From contig CAJOEX010000012.1 in NCBI GenBank assembly GCA_905233415.1, forward strand, positions 1 through 64,000: DNA of 64,000 bases. The letters run 5' to 3'. The DNA is from Paludibacteraceae bacterium. GTDB taxonomy: Bacteria; Bacteroidota; Bacteroidia; Bacteroidales; Paludibacteraceae. The stretch's first letter is position 1. Every line of letters starts with the position of its first letter. This document shows, piece by piece, positions 56,184 through 64,000 of the stretch. The position numbers and the translations under genes are program-made. The notes under the pieces are model-generated. The model was not told the origin of the DNA and searched no databases. It worked only from the letters and a program-made list of their open reading frames with translations.

Positions 56184-56245
56184 CGAAATATTGACGAAAC
56201 ATTTACGTTAGATTTACGATAGATTTACGATACATTGACGATAGA
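56180..56245. repeat. tandem 11-mer array, 6 units, beginning at the lpxH stop codon
   Basis: TTGACGAAATA TTGACGAAACA TTTACGTTAGA TTTACGATAGA TTTACGATACA TTGACGATAGA. Confidence 0.92.
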
Positions 56246-56269
56246 TTACCGTACTCTTGCTTAATTGTT

Positions 56270-57085
56270 ATGATGCATTCACGAGAAGAACAATTGAAGG
56301 CTTTTGAACGCCTGCTGAATGTCATGGATGACCTCCGCGAGAAATGTCCGTGGGACAGAAAGCAGACATTTGAGTCGCTACGCCAGAACACCATCGAGGA
56401 AACCTACGAATTGGCGTCCGCTTTGGTCAGGCACGACATGACTGAAATATCCAAAGAACTTGGCGATGTCCTGCTGCACGTCATCTTCTATGCCAAAATC
56501 GCAAGCGAAACAAACGATTTTGACATTGCCGACGTCTGCAACCGGCTTTGCGACAAGTTGATTTTCCGTCATCCGCACGTCTATGGCGAAGAAGCCGCAA
56601 AGAATGCCGAAGACGTCTCAAAGCTCTGGGAACAGGTCAAACTCAAGGAAAAAGGAGGCAACAAAACCGTTCTTGCCGGCATCCCCGAAGACCTTCCCGC
56701 ACTTGTCAAGGCATATCGCATTCAGGACAAAGTCGCAAATGTCGGCTTTGATTGGGAAAAACGCGAGGATGTTTGGGACAAAGTCAAAGAGGAAATGGCG
56801 GAATTTGAAGCCGAATTGCGGGCTGACGACCGCGAAAAAGCCGAGCGCGAATTCGGAGACCTGCTCTTTGCCATGGTGAATGTCGCCCGTCTCTACAAAC
56901 TCAAACCAGACAATGCCCTTGAAAAGACGAACCAGAAGTTCACCCGCCGCTTCAATTACATCGAACGGCGCGCAACCGAGCAAGGCAGAAACCTCAAGGA
57001 CATGACCCTTGAAGAAATGGAAACGCTTTGGCAGGAAGCCAAGAAAGAAGATAAACAGACGACCTCCATCTATCTGACAGGCTGA
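56270..57085 (+). CDS. mazG: nucleoside triphosphate pyrophosphohydrolase
   Basis: LLNVMDDLREKCPWDRKQTFESLRQNTIEETYEL, ELGDVLLHVIFYAKIA, EFGDLLFAMVNVARLY. Confidence 0.95.
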   Translation: MMHSREEQLKAFERLLNVMDDLREKCPWDRKQTFESLRQNTIEETYELASALVRHDMTEISKELGDVLLHVIFYAKIASETNDFDIADVCNRLCDKLIFRHPHVYGEEAAKNAEDVSKLWEQVKLKEKGGNKTVLAGIPEDLPALVKAYRIQDKVANVGFDWEKREDVWDKVKEEMAEFEAELRADDREKAEREFGDLLFAMVNVARLYKLKPDNALEKTNQKFTRRFNYIERRATEQGRNLKDMTLEEMETLWQEAKKEDKQTTSIYLTG

Positions 57086-57570
57086 CGGAAAGACAATGTT
57101 GCAGGAGAGAACTTCGATGTGGTTGATACCGTGAAACTGACATTGGCGGAACCGGACTTTTGCGCCACATACTGCATCTCAAAAGCCGCATAACGATAGC
57201 CGGGCTTGAAATAAAGCAATCCTTTTTCCGCATCCGATGTCGCTTCTAAAGCCTGGTTGTGTTGGGAGGTCAGGAATATCGTAAACGCAAGGACATTGGC
57301 ATCCGTTCGGGTCTCCAACGACTTTAATTGATTGGTTAAGGCATCACAGGCAACCGCAAAACGGACCGTATCGCCGACCGAAATAGTGTCTGTTACATAG
57401 CCGTCATTCGTCGAATACACCTTTAGCGTATCATGTGCCTGTTCGGCATCTTCATGCCAAACTATCAGGTGCGACACGGAAATCTGCGGCGTATATTGCG
57501 GCTCGTCATTTTCCGAGCATGAAACCAGACACAAAGCAACTGCAAAAACAAATAAAAGATTATGTTTCAT
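57070..57570 (-). CDS. small lipoprotein of unknown function
   Basis: MKHNLLFVFAVALCLVSCSENDE lipobox; start trimmed from the ORF-track tRNA-derived MAELVDAPDLGSG. Confidence 0.75.
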   Translation of the reverse strand: MKHNLLFVFAVALCLVSCSENDEPQYTPQISVSHLIVWHEDAEQAHDTLKVYSTNDGYVTDTISVGDTVRFAVACDALTNQLKSLETRTDANVLAFTIFLTSQHNQALEATSDAEKGLLYFKPGYRYAAFEMQYVAQKSGSANVSFTVSTTSKFSPATLSFRQPVR

Positions 57571-57572
57571 AA

Positions 57573-57657
57573 TGGTGCGGCATATAGGACTCGAACCTAC
57601 ACTCTGCGAAGAACCAGATCCTAAGTCTGGCGCGTCTACCAATTCCGCCAATGCCGC
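57573..57657 (-). tRNA. tRNA-Leu (anticodon TAG), CCA encoded
   Basis: GCGGCAT...ATGCCGCACCA, anticodon arm CCAGA-CTTAGGA-TCTGG, T arm TAGGTTCGAGTCCTA. Confidence 0.95.
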
Positions 57658-57689
57658 GCGTGGTTAAGACTTTACTTCGAAAAAGCGTG

Positions 57690-57721
57690 CAAAAGTACTA
57701 CATTTATTTGAACTATGCAAG
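57690..57721 (-). promoter_or_regulatory. promoter (CTTG-N20-TACTTTTG) for tRNA-Leu
   Basis: minus strand CAAG 57718-57721, CAAAAGTA 57690-57697, spacer 20; -33 box overlaps the first codons of the M16 peptidase CDS. Confidence 0.65.
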
Positions 57722-58968
57722 AAAATAACGAAACTTTTTACAAAATATTGCCAAATGGACTGAAAATGGTCCATCGGATAACTGATTCCGAGGTCGCTTA
57801 TGTCGGAATTACGGTCGGAGCCGGTACGCGCGACGAGTCGCCGAAACTGAACGGCTTGGCGCATTATGTCGAACATTGTGTGTTCAAGGGTTGCCGCACA
57901 GCTTTTGGGCATGACCTTACTGCCCGGCAGATAATCAACAAAATCGAAGGCATAGGCGGCGAAATAAACGCTTACACCACCAAGGAAGAGACCACTTTCT
58001 ATGCGGCTACGCCGGTAGAGCATTACCGACAGACGCTCCAGCTCTTGGCGGATTTGGTGCTTCGCCCGACATTCCCCAAACGGGAAACGGATAAGGAACT
58101 CGGCGTTATATTGGACGAAATTGACAGTTACGAAGACAGCCCTTCTGAACTTATATACGATGACTTTGAGAGCCTTGTTTTCTCCGGTCACCCGTTGGCG
58201 CAGCCGATTCTCGGTAAGCGCAAAACACTCAAAACCGTCGCTTCCACCCAGACGCATCCTTTGGCGTGGGTCACAAACAATTTCACACCCGACAGAATGG
58301 TGGTTTTCACACAAGGCAGAATCAGTTTTGATGCCGTTTCCAAGCAGGTGGAACAGATATTTTCGGACTGCCGGGTTTCCGAAATGCCGGTAAACCGTAA
58401 ATCTCCGGCAACTTACATCCCGCAATCGGCTTCCTTCAAACGCCACACCCACCAGACGCATGTCATGCTCGGCGGACGCGCTTATCCGCTTGGCCACAAG
58501 AAACAGCTCGCCATGTACTTGCTCAACAACATTCTTGGCGGAGGCAGTCTCAACTCACGCCTCAACCTGTCTCTTCGTGAACAGAAAGGGCTTGTTTATA
58601 CGGTTGAATCGCAATATGTCCCTCTTTCCGACACCGGTTACTGGAGCATCTACTTTGCAACAGAAGCGGAAAATCAGGCGCAATGTATGGAATTGATTAA
58701 GGATGAATTGAGAAAATTGCGCGAGGAGAAACTCTCAACCTTGCAACTCCAACGCGCTTTAACGCAACTCCACGGACAAATGGCTATCTCTGCCGAAAAT
58801 CAGGAGAATACGGTTCTTGCCATGGGAAAACAGATGCTCTATTACAACGAGGCACCGACATGGCAGGAAACTTACCGGAAAGTTGCGCAAACGACAGCTG
58901 ACACTTTGCAAGATGTAGCAAATGATTTGCTTGCAGAAAATACGGTTTGTACCCTCATTTACGAATAA
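57715..58968 (+). CDS. M16 family metallopeptidase (pitrilysin-like)
   Basis: NGLAHYVEHCVFKGCR (HxxEH), GGEINAYTTKEETTFYA, NILGGGSLNSRLNLSLREQKGLVYTV. Confidence 0.93.
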   Translation: MQENNETFYKILPNGLKMVHRITDSEVAYVGITVGAGTRDESPKLNGLAHYVEHCVFKGCRTAFGHDLTARQIINKIEGIGGEINAYTTKEETTFYAATPVEHYRQTLQLLADLVLRPTFPKRETDKELGVILDEIDSYEDSPSELIYDDFESLVFSGHPLAQPILGKRKTLKTVASTQTHPLAWVTNNFTPDRMVVFTQGRISFDAVSKQVEQIFSDCRVSEMPVNRKSPATYIPQSASFKRHTHQTHVMLGGRAYPLGHKKQLAMYLLNNILGGGSLNSRLNLSLREQKGLVYTVESQYVPLSDTGYWSIYFATEAENQAQCMELIKDELRKLREEKLSTLQLQRALTQLHGQMAISAENQENTVLAMGKQMLYYNEAPTWQETYRKVAQTTADTLQDVANDLLAENTVCTLIYE

Positions 58969-59033
58969 TTCTGCTACTTTTACAGGTGTTTTTGTGAAAA
59001 AATGACACTTTTCACCACTTTTTCTCACTTTTA

Positions 59034-59065
59034 TTTGCATATGTCAAAAAAAAGCAGTACCTTTG
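59034..59065 (+). promoter_or_regulatory. Bacteroidetes-type promoter for susC-susD pair
   Basis: TTTG 59034-59037, TACCTTTG 59058-59065, spacer 20. Confidence 0.8.
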
Positions 59066-59171
59066 CGCGCTTTTTGTCGTGAATGCACGAAAAAGATGTT
59101 GAGAAACATTTTATATATTATGTAAGGTGTAGAATACAACAATTAATATAGTAATAACTTAAAGACAAAAA

Positions 59172-62100
59172 ATGATGAAGAAATTTACTGCTCTTTTTGC
59201 TGCTGTAGTGTTCAGCCTCGCTATGTGGGCTGATATACATGTCAGCGGTGTCGTAGTAGATGAAAAAGGCGAACCGGTTATCGGCGCGAGCATCCAGGTC
59301 AAGGGCTCCACGCAAGGTACGATTTCTGACTACGACGGTAAATTTGAATTGGATGTGCCGGACGCTTCAACGCTGATTATCAGTTTCGTCGGCATGGCGA
59401 ATCAGGAACTGGCGGCAAAGCCCAATCTCCGTATCACCATGAAGGAGAACTCGGAGGTGATTGACGAAGTGGTTGTTACCGGTTACGGAACGGTCAGCAA
59501 GGGCGCTTATGCAGGTTCTGCACAGGCCGTAAAAGCGGAAGACATCGAGAAAAAGAACCCATCAGACATTACCAAAGCCATGGCGGGTGAAGTCGCAGGT
59601 GTACAAGTTGTCAACTCCAGCGGTCAGCCGGGTACGGTTAGCTCTATCCGCATTCGCGGTATCGGCTCCATTTCCGCTTCCAGCGCCCCGCTTTACGTTG
59701 TGGACGGTATTCCTTTGGACGCCGGAGCTATCAGTTCCATTGACCCGAGCGATATCGCTTCCACCACTATCCTCAAAGACGCTACTGCCACCTCTCTTTA
59801 CGGTAGCCGTGGTGCCAACGGTGTGGTAGTGATTACGACAAAGAAAGGTAGTTCCAATGGCGACGAGGCTAAGATTGATATCGACGTCAAGGGCGGTGCC
59901 AATATGCGTCTGCTCCCGATGTACGATGTAATTGACAGCCCCGAAGAGTATATCACACTCGCTTGGCAAAGCCTTTACGGTGAATACCGCTACAACAAAG
60001 GCAAAGACGAAGATCCTTCCGTCAAATATGCCAACAAGAGCCTGTACGGTTCTGCCGGTATTCCTGCCATTTACAACCTTTGGGTAATGCCGGAAGGAAC
60101 AAAAGTCAATAAGTACGGCGACGAGTTGATTAACCCTTATAATGCAGCCGGTCAGGTTGTTCCTACATTCTCCGGTGTTGCACGCAAGTCCCAGTTCCAA
60201 AACATGGATTCGTGGTATAACACCCTCTTCCGCAACGGTATGAAACTGGAGGCTACGGCGAAGATTCACGGCGGTGATGATAAATTGAATTACTACACTT
60301 CTTTCGGTTATTTGAAAGACGAAGGTTACTATACCGAATCAGACTTTCAGCGTTTCAACACGCGTGCCAACATCAACTATCAGGCTAAGAAATGGCTCAA
60401 GGGCGGATTGAACATTCAATACGCTTACACCAGTGTCAACAACCCCGGACAGGACGATAACGCGGCAAATAACGGTTTCCTCTTTATCAACGAGATTCCG
60501 CCTATTTATCCCGTGTATGTTTATGACAATGACGGTAAGATTGCTGTTGACCCCAATACCGGCGGCAAGAAATATGACTACGGTAACAACGGTATTGAGA
60601 ACATTGGTGAAGAAGGTGGTCGTCCGTATTCCTATGGTATCAACCCTGCCGGTTCGCTCGAATGGGACAAGCAGCGTACCGTTAACCACCAAACCGTGGC
60701 CAATACGTTCTTGGAGTTCAAACTCTATGAAGGTCTGAAGTTCACGGTGAACCTCGGTGCACAATACCTCAATTCGCGTGGTAGTTCGCTTACTAACAAG
60801 TACTATGGCGACGGTGCCAATATGGGTTATGTTACCACAGAGGCTGTCAATTACCTCGCAGTTACCAGCAACCAGCTCTTGGAGTATAACAAGACCTTTA
60901 GCGAGCACACGCTCCGCTTGATGGCTGGTCATGAGACCACATATTTCACCTACAATGTGCAATACGGTCACAAGAAGAAAATCGTTGAGGACAATGTAGT
61001 TGAATTGTCTAACGGTGTTATTCAGGACGGTTCGGAAGGTTACGCACGTACCAGTACATTGGAGTCCGCACTTGCTACGGCAACTTATGAATACGACGGC
61101 CGTTACCTCATCACAGGTAACTACCGTGCTGACGGTTCGAGCAAGTTTGCCAAAGGACACCGTTGGGGACACTTTGGTTCTGTAGGTGCAGCATGGAACT
61201 TCACCAACGAATCATTCATGGACCCCGTTAAGGATTGGCTTAAAAACGGTAAATTGCGTCTCAGTTGGGGTGTGCTTGGTAACCAGGAGATCGGAGACAT
61301 GCTTTTCTCTGACCAATATAATGTTGGCAACACCAACAACGACAAATCCTATGTTTGGTCTTACAAAGGCAACGAGGATCTGACATGGGAGCGCACCAGC
61401 ACCATTGACCTCGGTCTGGAATTGTCCCTGAGCAAGTATTTGGACTTCGAGTTTGATTACTTCTACAAGAAGACGGACAACATGCTCTTCCCGCGTTATG
61501 TGGCTCCGTCACTCGGTTACGGCGGCTACTATGTGAATGACGCTGCCATGGAGAACCAAGGTATTGAGTTCGACTTCAAGGCACACGCTATTGATATGCG
61601 TAACGTCAAATTGGACATCCGTCTCAACGGTGGCTATTACCGCAACAAGATGTTGCAAATGCCGATTGACGGTTATGACCCCGAAACTGGTGAACCAGTC
61701 CGCATGGTTATGTCTGGCGGTATGTCTGTCGGACACTCAACGGCTGACTGGTACATGGCACACTACGAAGGCGTAAACGAAGAAGGTCAAGCCCTCTACA
61801 CCGCATACTATGATGCCACAAAGGGTAATTTCGGTACAGAAACACGTGCAGACCTCATTGAAGACGGCGAAAAGGGTGACAACTACATTACCAGTGTCTA
61901 TGAGTACCAGCTCAAGCACCCGAATGCAAAGATTGAGACCACAACCGTTACAGGTGACGATTACACGTATGCTGGTGACAACTACGTAGGCAAGAGTTAC
62001 ATGCCGGACCTTGACGGTGGTTTTGGAATTGACTTGGAGGCTTACGGTGTAACGCTGTCCATCAGTTGCTCTTATCGTATCGGCGGCTATGGTTATGATA

Positions 62101-62492
62101 ACATGTATGCCCTGCTGATGCATAGCGACAAAATCGGTTCCATGAACTGGCACAAAGATATTCGCAATGCATGGACAGAATACAACACCAATACCAACGT
62201 TCCGCGTCTCAGTAACGGTGCTGACCAATATGCCAATGCGGCAAGCGACCGCTTCCTCACAAGCAACTCGTACCTCAGTCTGAACAACATCAATCTCGGC
62301 TACAAGTTCCCGAAGAAGTTGATTGAGAAGATTAAACTGAACAACCTGCAAATCTGGGTGGCTGCGGATAACTTGGCTATCGCTACTGCACGCAAGGGTT
62401 ACAACCCGATGATGTCATACAGCGGCACCAACGCATATAACGACTATAGCCCGCTGTCAACGGTTATGGGTGGTATTAAAGTTCAATTCTAA
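59172..62492 (+). CDS. SusC/RagA family TonB-linked outer membrane protein
   Basis: HVSGVVVDEKGEPVIGASIQVKGSTQGTISDYDGKFEL, VVTGYGTVSKGAYAGSAQAV, TILKDATATSLYGSRGANGVVVITTKKG. Confidence 0.96.
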   Translation: MMKKFTALFAAVVFSLAMWADIHVSGVVVDEKGEPVIGASIQVKGSTQGTISDYDGKFELDVPDASTLIISFVGMANQELAAKPNLRITMKENSEVIDEVVVTGYGTVSKGAYAGSAQAVKAEDIEKKNPSDITKAMAGEVAGVQVVNSSGQPGTVSSIRIRGIGSISASSAPLYVVDGIPLDAGAISSIDPSDIASTTILKDATATSLYGSRGANGVVVITTKKGSSNGDEAKIDIDVKGGANMRLLPMYDVIDSPEEYITLAWQSLYGEYRYNKGKDEDPSVKYANKSLYGSAGIPAIYNLWVMPEGTKVNKYGDELINPYNAAGQVVPTFSGVARKSQFQNMDSWYNTLFRNGMKLEATAKIHGGDDKLNYYTSFGYLKDEGYYTESDFQRFNTRANINYQAKKWLKGGLNIQYAYTSVNNPGQDDNAANNGFLFINEIPPIYPVYVYDNDGKIAVDPNTGGKKYDYGNNGIENIGEEGGRPYSYGINPAGSLEWDKQRTVNHQTVANTFLEFKLYEGLKFTVNLGAQYLNSRGSSLTNKYYGDGANMGYVTTEAVNYLAVTSNQLLEYNKTFSEHTLRLMAGHETTYFTYNVQYGHKKKIVEDNVVELSNGVIQDGSEGYARTSTLESALATATYEYDGRYLITGNYRADGSSKFAKGHRWGHFGSVGAAWNFTNESFMDPVKDWLKNGKLRLSWGVLGNQEIGDMLFSDQYNVGNTNNDKSYVWSYKGNEDLTWERTSTIDLGLELSLSKYLDFEFDYFYKKTDNMLFPRYVAPSLGYGGYYVNDAAMENQGIEFDFKAHAIDMRNVKLDIRLNGGYYRNKMLQMPIDGYDPETGEPVRMVMSGGMSVGHSTADWYMAHYEGVNEEGQALYTAYYDATKGNFGTETRADLIEDGEKGDNYITSVYEYQLKHPNAKIETTTVTGDDYTYAGDNYVGKSYMPDLDGGFGIDLEAYGVTLSISCSYRIGGYGYDNMYALLMHSDKIGSMNWHKDIRNAWTEYNTNTNVPRLSNGADQYANAASDRFLTSNSYLSLNNINLGYKFPKKLIEKIKLNNLQIWVAADNLAIATARKGYNPMMSYSGTNAYNDYSPLSTVMGGIKVQF

Positions 62493-62510
62493 TAAAGAGG
62501 AGATACAATT

Positions 62511-64000
62511 ATGAAAAACGTTAAATATTTGTTTGCAGCACTTGTAATGGGAGTAACGTTTACTTCCTGTGGTGATAGTTTTTTAACCCAGTATCCTGAA
62601 GGCGGCGTACTCTTGGCAGAGCAATATGAGAAACTGCCGGACAACCTGAAAGGCAGTATCTTGGGTATCTACTCGAAACTTTACGAATACGGCGGAGACC
62701 ACGATACTTTCGGCCAACGCGGTATTGATATGTACGGTGACATTGCTTCTGGCGATATGGCTATGGCAAAAAGCAACTACGGTTGGTTTGAGTCATACGA
62801 GCGTGGTTATTTCTATGCATACGCTCCCAGTTACTTGTGGTCATATTATTACGACATCATTAACTTGGCGAACTTGGGTGCGATGGCTGTTGAGAACAAC
62901 GTAAAAGAGATTCTTGAAGCTGTTGACAGCGAAGAAGAACCAAGAGAGGAGATTCTTTTGCAAGGTTTCTACTATGGTCAGATTCTTGCCATCCGCGGAT
63001 GGGCATACGCCGGTCTGCTTAACTACTTCTGCAAACCTATGGACCAGTTGGATGGCACCATGGATGAAGTGAAAGCCATTCCGGTTTATACCGAGACAGA
63101 AGTAAAACGAGGCGATCTTGGAGCTCCCCTTTCCACAATTGCAGCAGTTTATGACCGTCTTTATGAAGACCTTTCACAAGGTATTGACATCCTTGCAGCT
63201 TACGAAAAATGGATTTCGCGTTCATCAAAATTGGAAGTTAATGCCGATGTGGCACGCGTTATCTTAGCCTATGCCATGCTCAACCACGGCGATAAGGAAA
63301 CAATTATTGCTGATGGCAAAAACGCATACCAAATCGCTTTGGAGCAGGCTAAAGCCGTTATTGACGGTGGTCATTTCCCGCTTATGAAACAGAAAGAGTT
63401 ACTTACAACAGGTTTCTCTGATGTAAAAGCAGATAACTGGATGTGGGCTGAGGATGTTACGGTTGAAACATCTACCGCACTGGCTTCTTTCTTCGGACAA
63501 GTCGATATCCACACCTACAGCTATGCAGCTGCCGGTGACACAAAAGGTATTGACAGCAAACTCTATGACCAAATCGTGGAGACAGGTTGGGACGCACGTG
63601 TCGGATGGTTCAACGCTGGCAGCGAGTCTTTCCCCTATTGCCCGAACCGCAAATTCTACAATCCGGGAACAAAAAATGAAACCGATCTTGAGAAGGTGGA
63701 CCGTGAGTGGCTTTGCGACAACGTCTTTATGCGTGTTGAGGCGGCTTACCTCATTGCAGCCGAAGCTGCTTGGGCAAATGGCGACAATACTACCGCCGTT
63801 TCATATATCAAGCAACTCTGCGATGAACGTGTTCTTGATGGCAAGAGCGATAAATATGCTTCATGGATTGCCGGTTTGAATACCACAGATGCCGTTAAGA
63901 ACGCTATCGCTTATAACTGGCGCGTGGAAATGTGGGGTGAAGGCTTTGGCTTGCAAACCTTCCGTCGTCTGACCAAAAGCGTTACACTCGGCACCAACCA
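62511..64000 (+). CDS. SusD/RagB family lipoprotein, truncated by window end
   Basis: starts ATGAAAAACGTTAAATATTTG with SD-like AGAGGAG; lipobox TFTSCGDSFLTQYPEGG; follows susC directly. Confidence 0.88.
   Translation, partial: MKNVKYLFAALVMGVTFTSCGDSFLTQYPEGGVLLAEQYEKLPDNLKGSILGIYSKLYEYGGDHDTFGQRGIDMYGDIASGDMAMAKSNYGWFESYERGYFYAYAPSYLWSYYYDIINLANLGAMAVENNVKEILEAVDSEEEPREEILLQGFYYGQILAIRGWAYAGLLNYFCKPMDQLDGTMDEVKAIPVYTETEVKRGDLGAPLSTIAAVYDRLYEDLSQGIDILAAYEKWISRSSKLEVNADVARVILAYAMLNHGDKETIIADGKNAYQIALEQAKAVIDGGHFPLMKQKELLTTGFSDVKADNWMWAEDVTVETSTALASFFGQVDIHTYSYAAAGDTKGIDSKLYDQIVETGWDARVGWFNAGSESFPYCPNRKFYNPGTKNETDLEKVDREWLCDNVFMRVEAAYLIAAEAAWANGDNTTAVSYIKQLCDERVLDGKSDKYASWIAGLNTTDAVKNAIAYNWRVEMWGEGFGLQTFRRLTKSVTLGTN

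Noticed and set aside
57571-57651. ORF-track N-terminus MAELVDAPDLGSGSSQSVGSSPICRTI
   Set aside because: It is a translation of the tRNA-Leu gene; the real start is MKHNLLF at 57570.
57664-58497. 277-aa minus-strand ORF
   Set aside because: Antisense to a clear M16 peptidase with the HxxEH motif; no recognisable domain.
59562-61172. Long minus-strand ORFs inside susC (59562..60269, 60339..61172)
   Set aside because: Shadow ORFs opposite a strong SusC coding sequence.

Overview
64 kb of a Bacteroidales-type chromosome, recognised from TTTG-N20-TAnnTTTG promoters, SusC/SusD, type IX secretion (T9SS) sorting signals and the dcw gene order. It is mostly housekeeping: infC-rpmI-rplT, glyS, polA-ung-queA-truB-uppP, rplU-rpmA-serS, a full mraZ-to-murG dcw cluster, udk, lpxH and mazG. 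There is also a partial exopolysaccharide export locus (two OPX proteins plus a Wzc kinase), several secreted or surface proteins, a SusC/SusD pair cut by the window end, and two tRNAs. I see no CRISPR array, prophage, IS element or classical defence island. The most unusual layer is non-coding. (1) A population of short tandem micro-arrays with units of 7, 8, 11, 15 or 18 bp sits in intercistronic gaps, often starting inside the upstream stop codon, and members of the same families lie in-frame inside conserved genes (polA, trmN6, probably the SpoIID-like gene). (2) Sixteen promoters have an identical 20-bp spacer, and three of the four well-separated divergent pairs have exactly the same 91-bp separation (the fourth is 101 bp). 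Other notable items: a Pol I apparently lacking the whole 3'-5' exonuclease domain, a frameshifted uppP, an infC that appears to start at AUA, a probably leaderless gene, a CDS starting 2 nt after a tRNA CCA end, and a candidate MraZ operator pair. All product names come from reading the translated ORFs; no database search was run.
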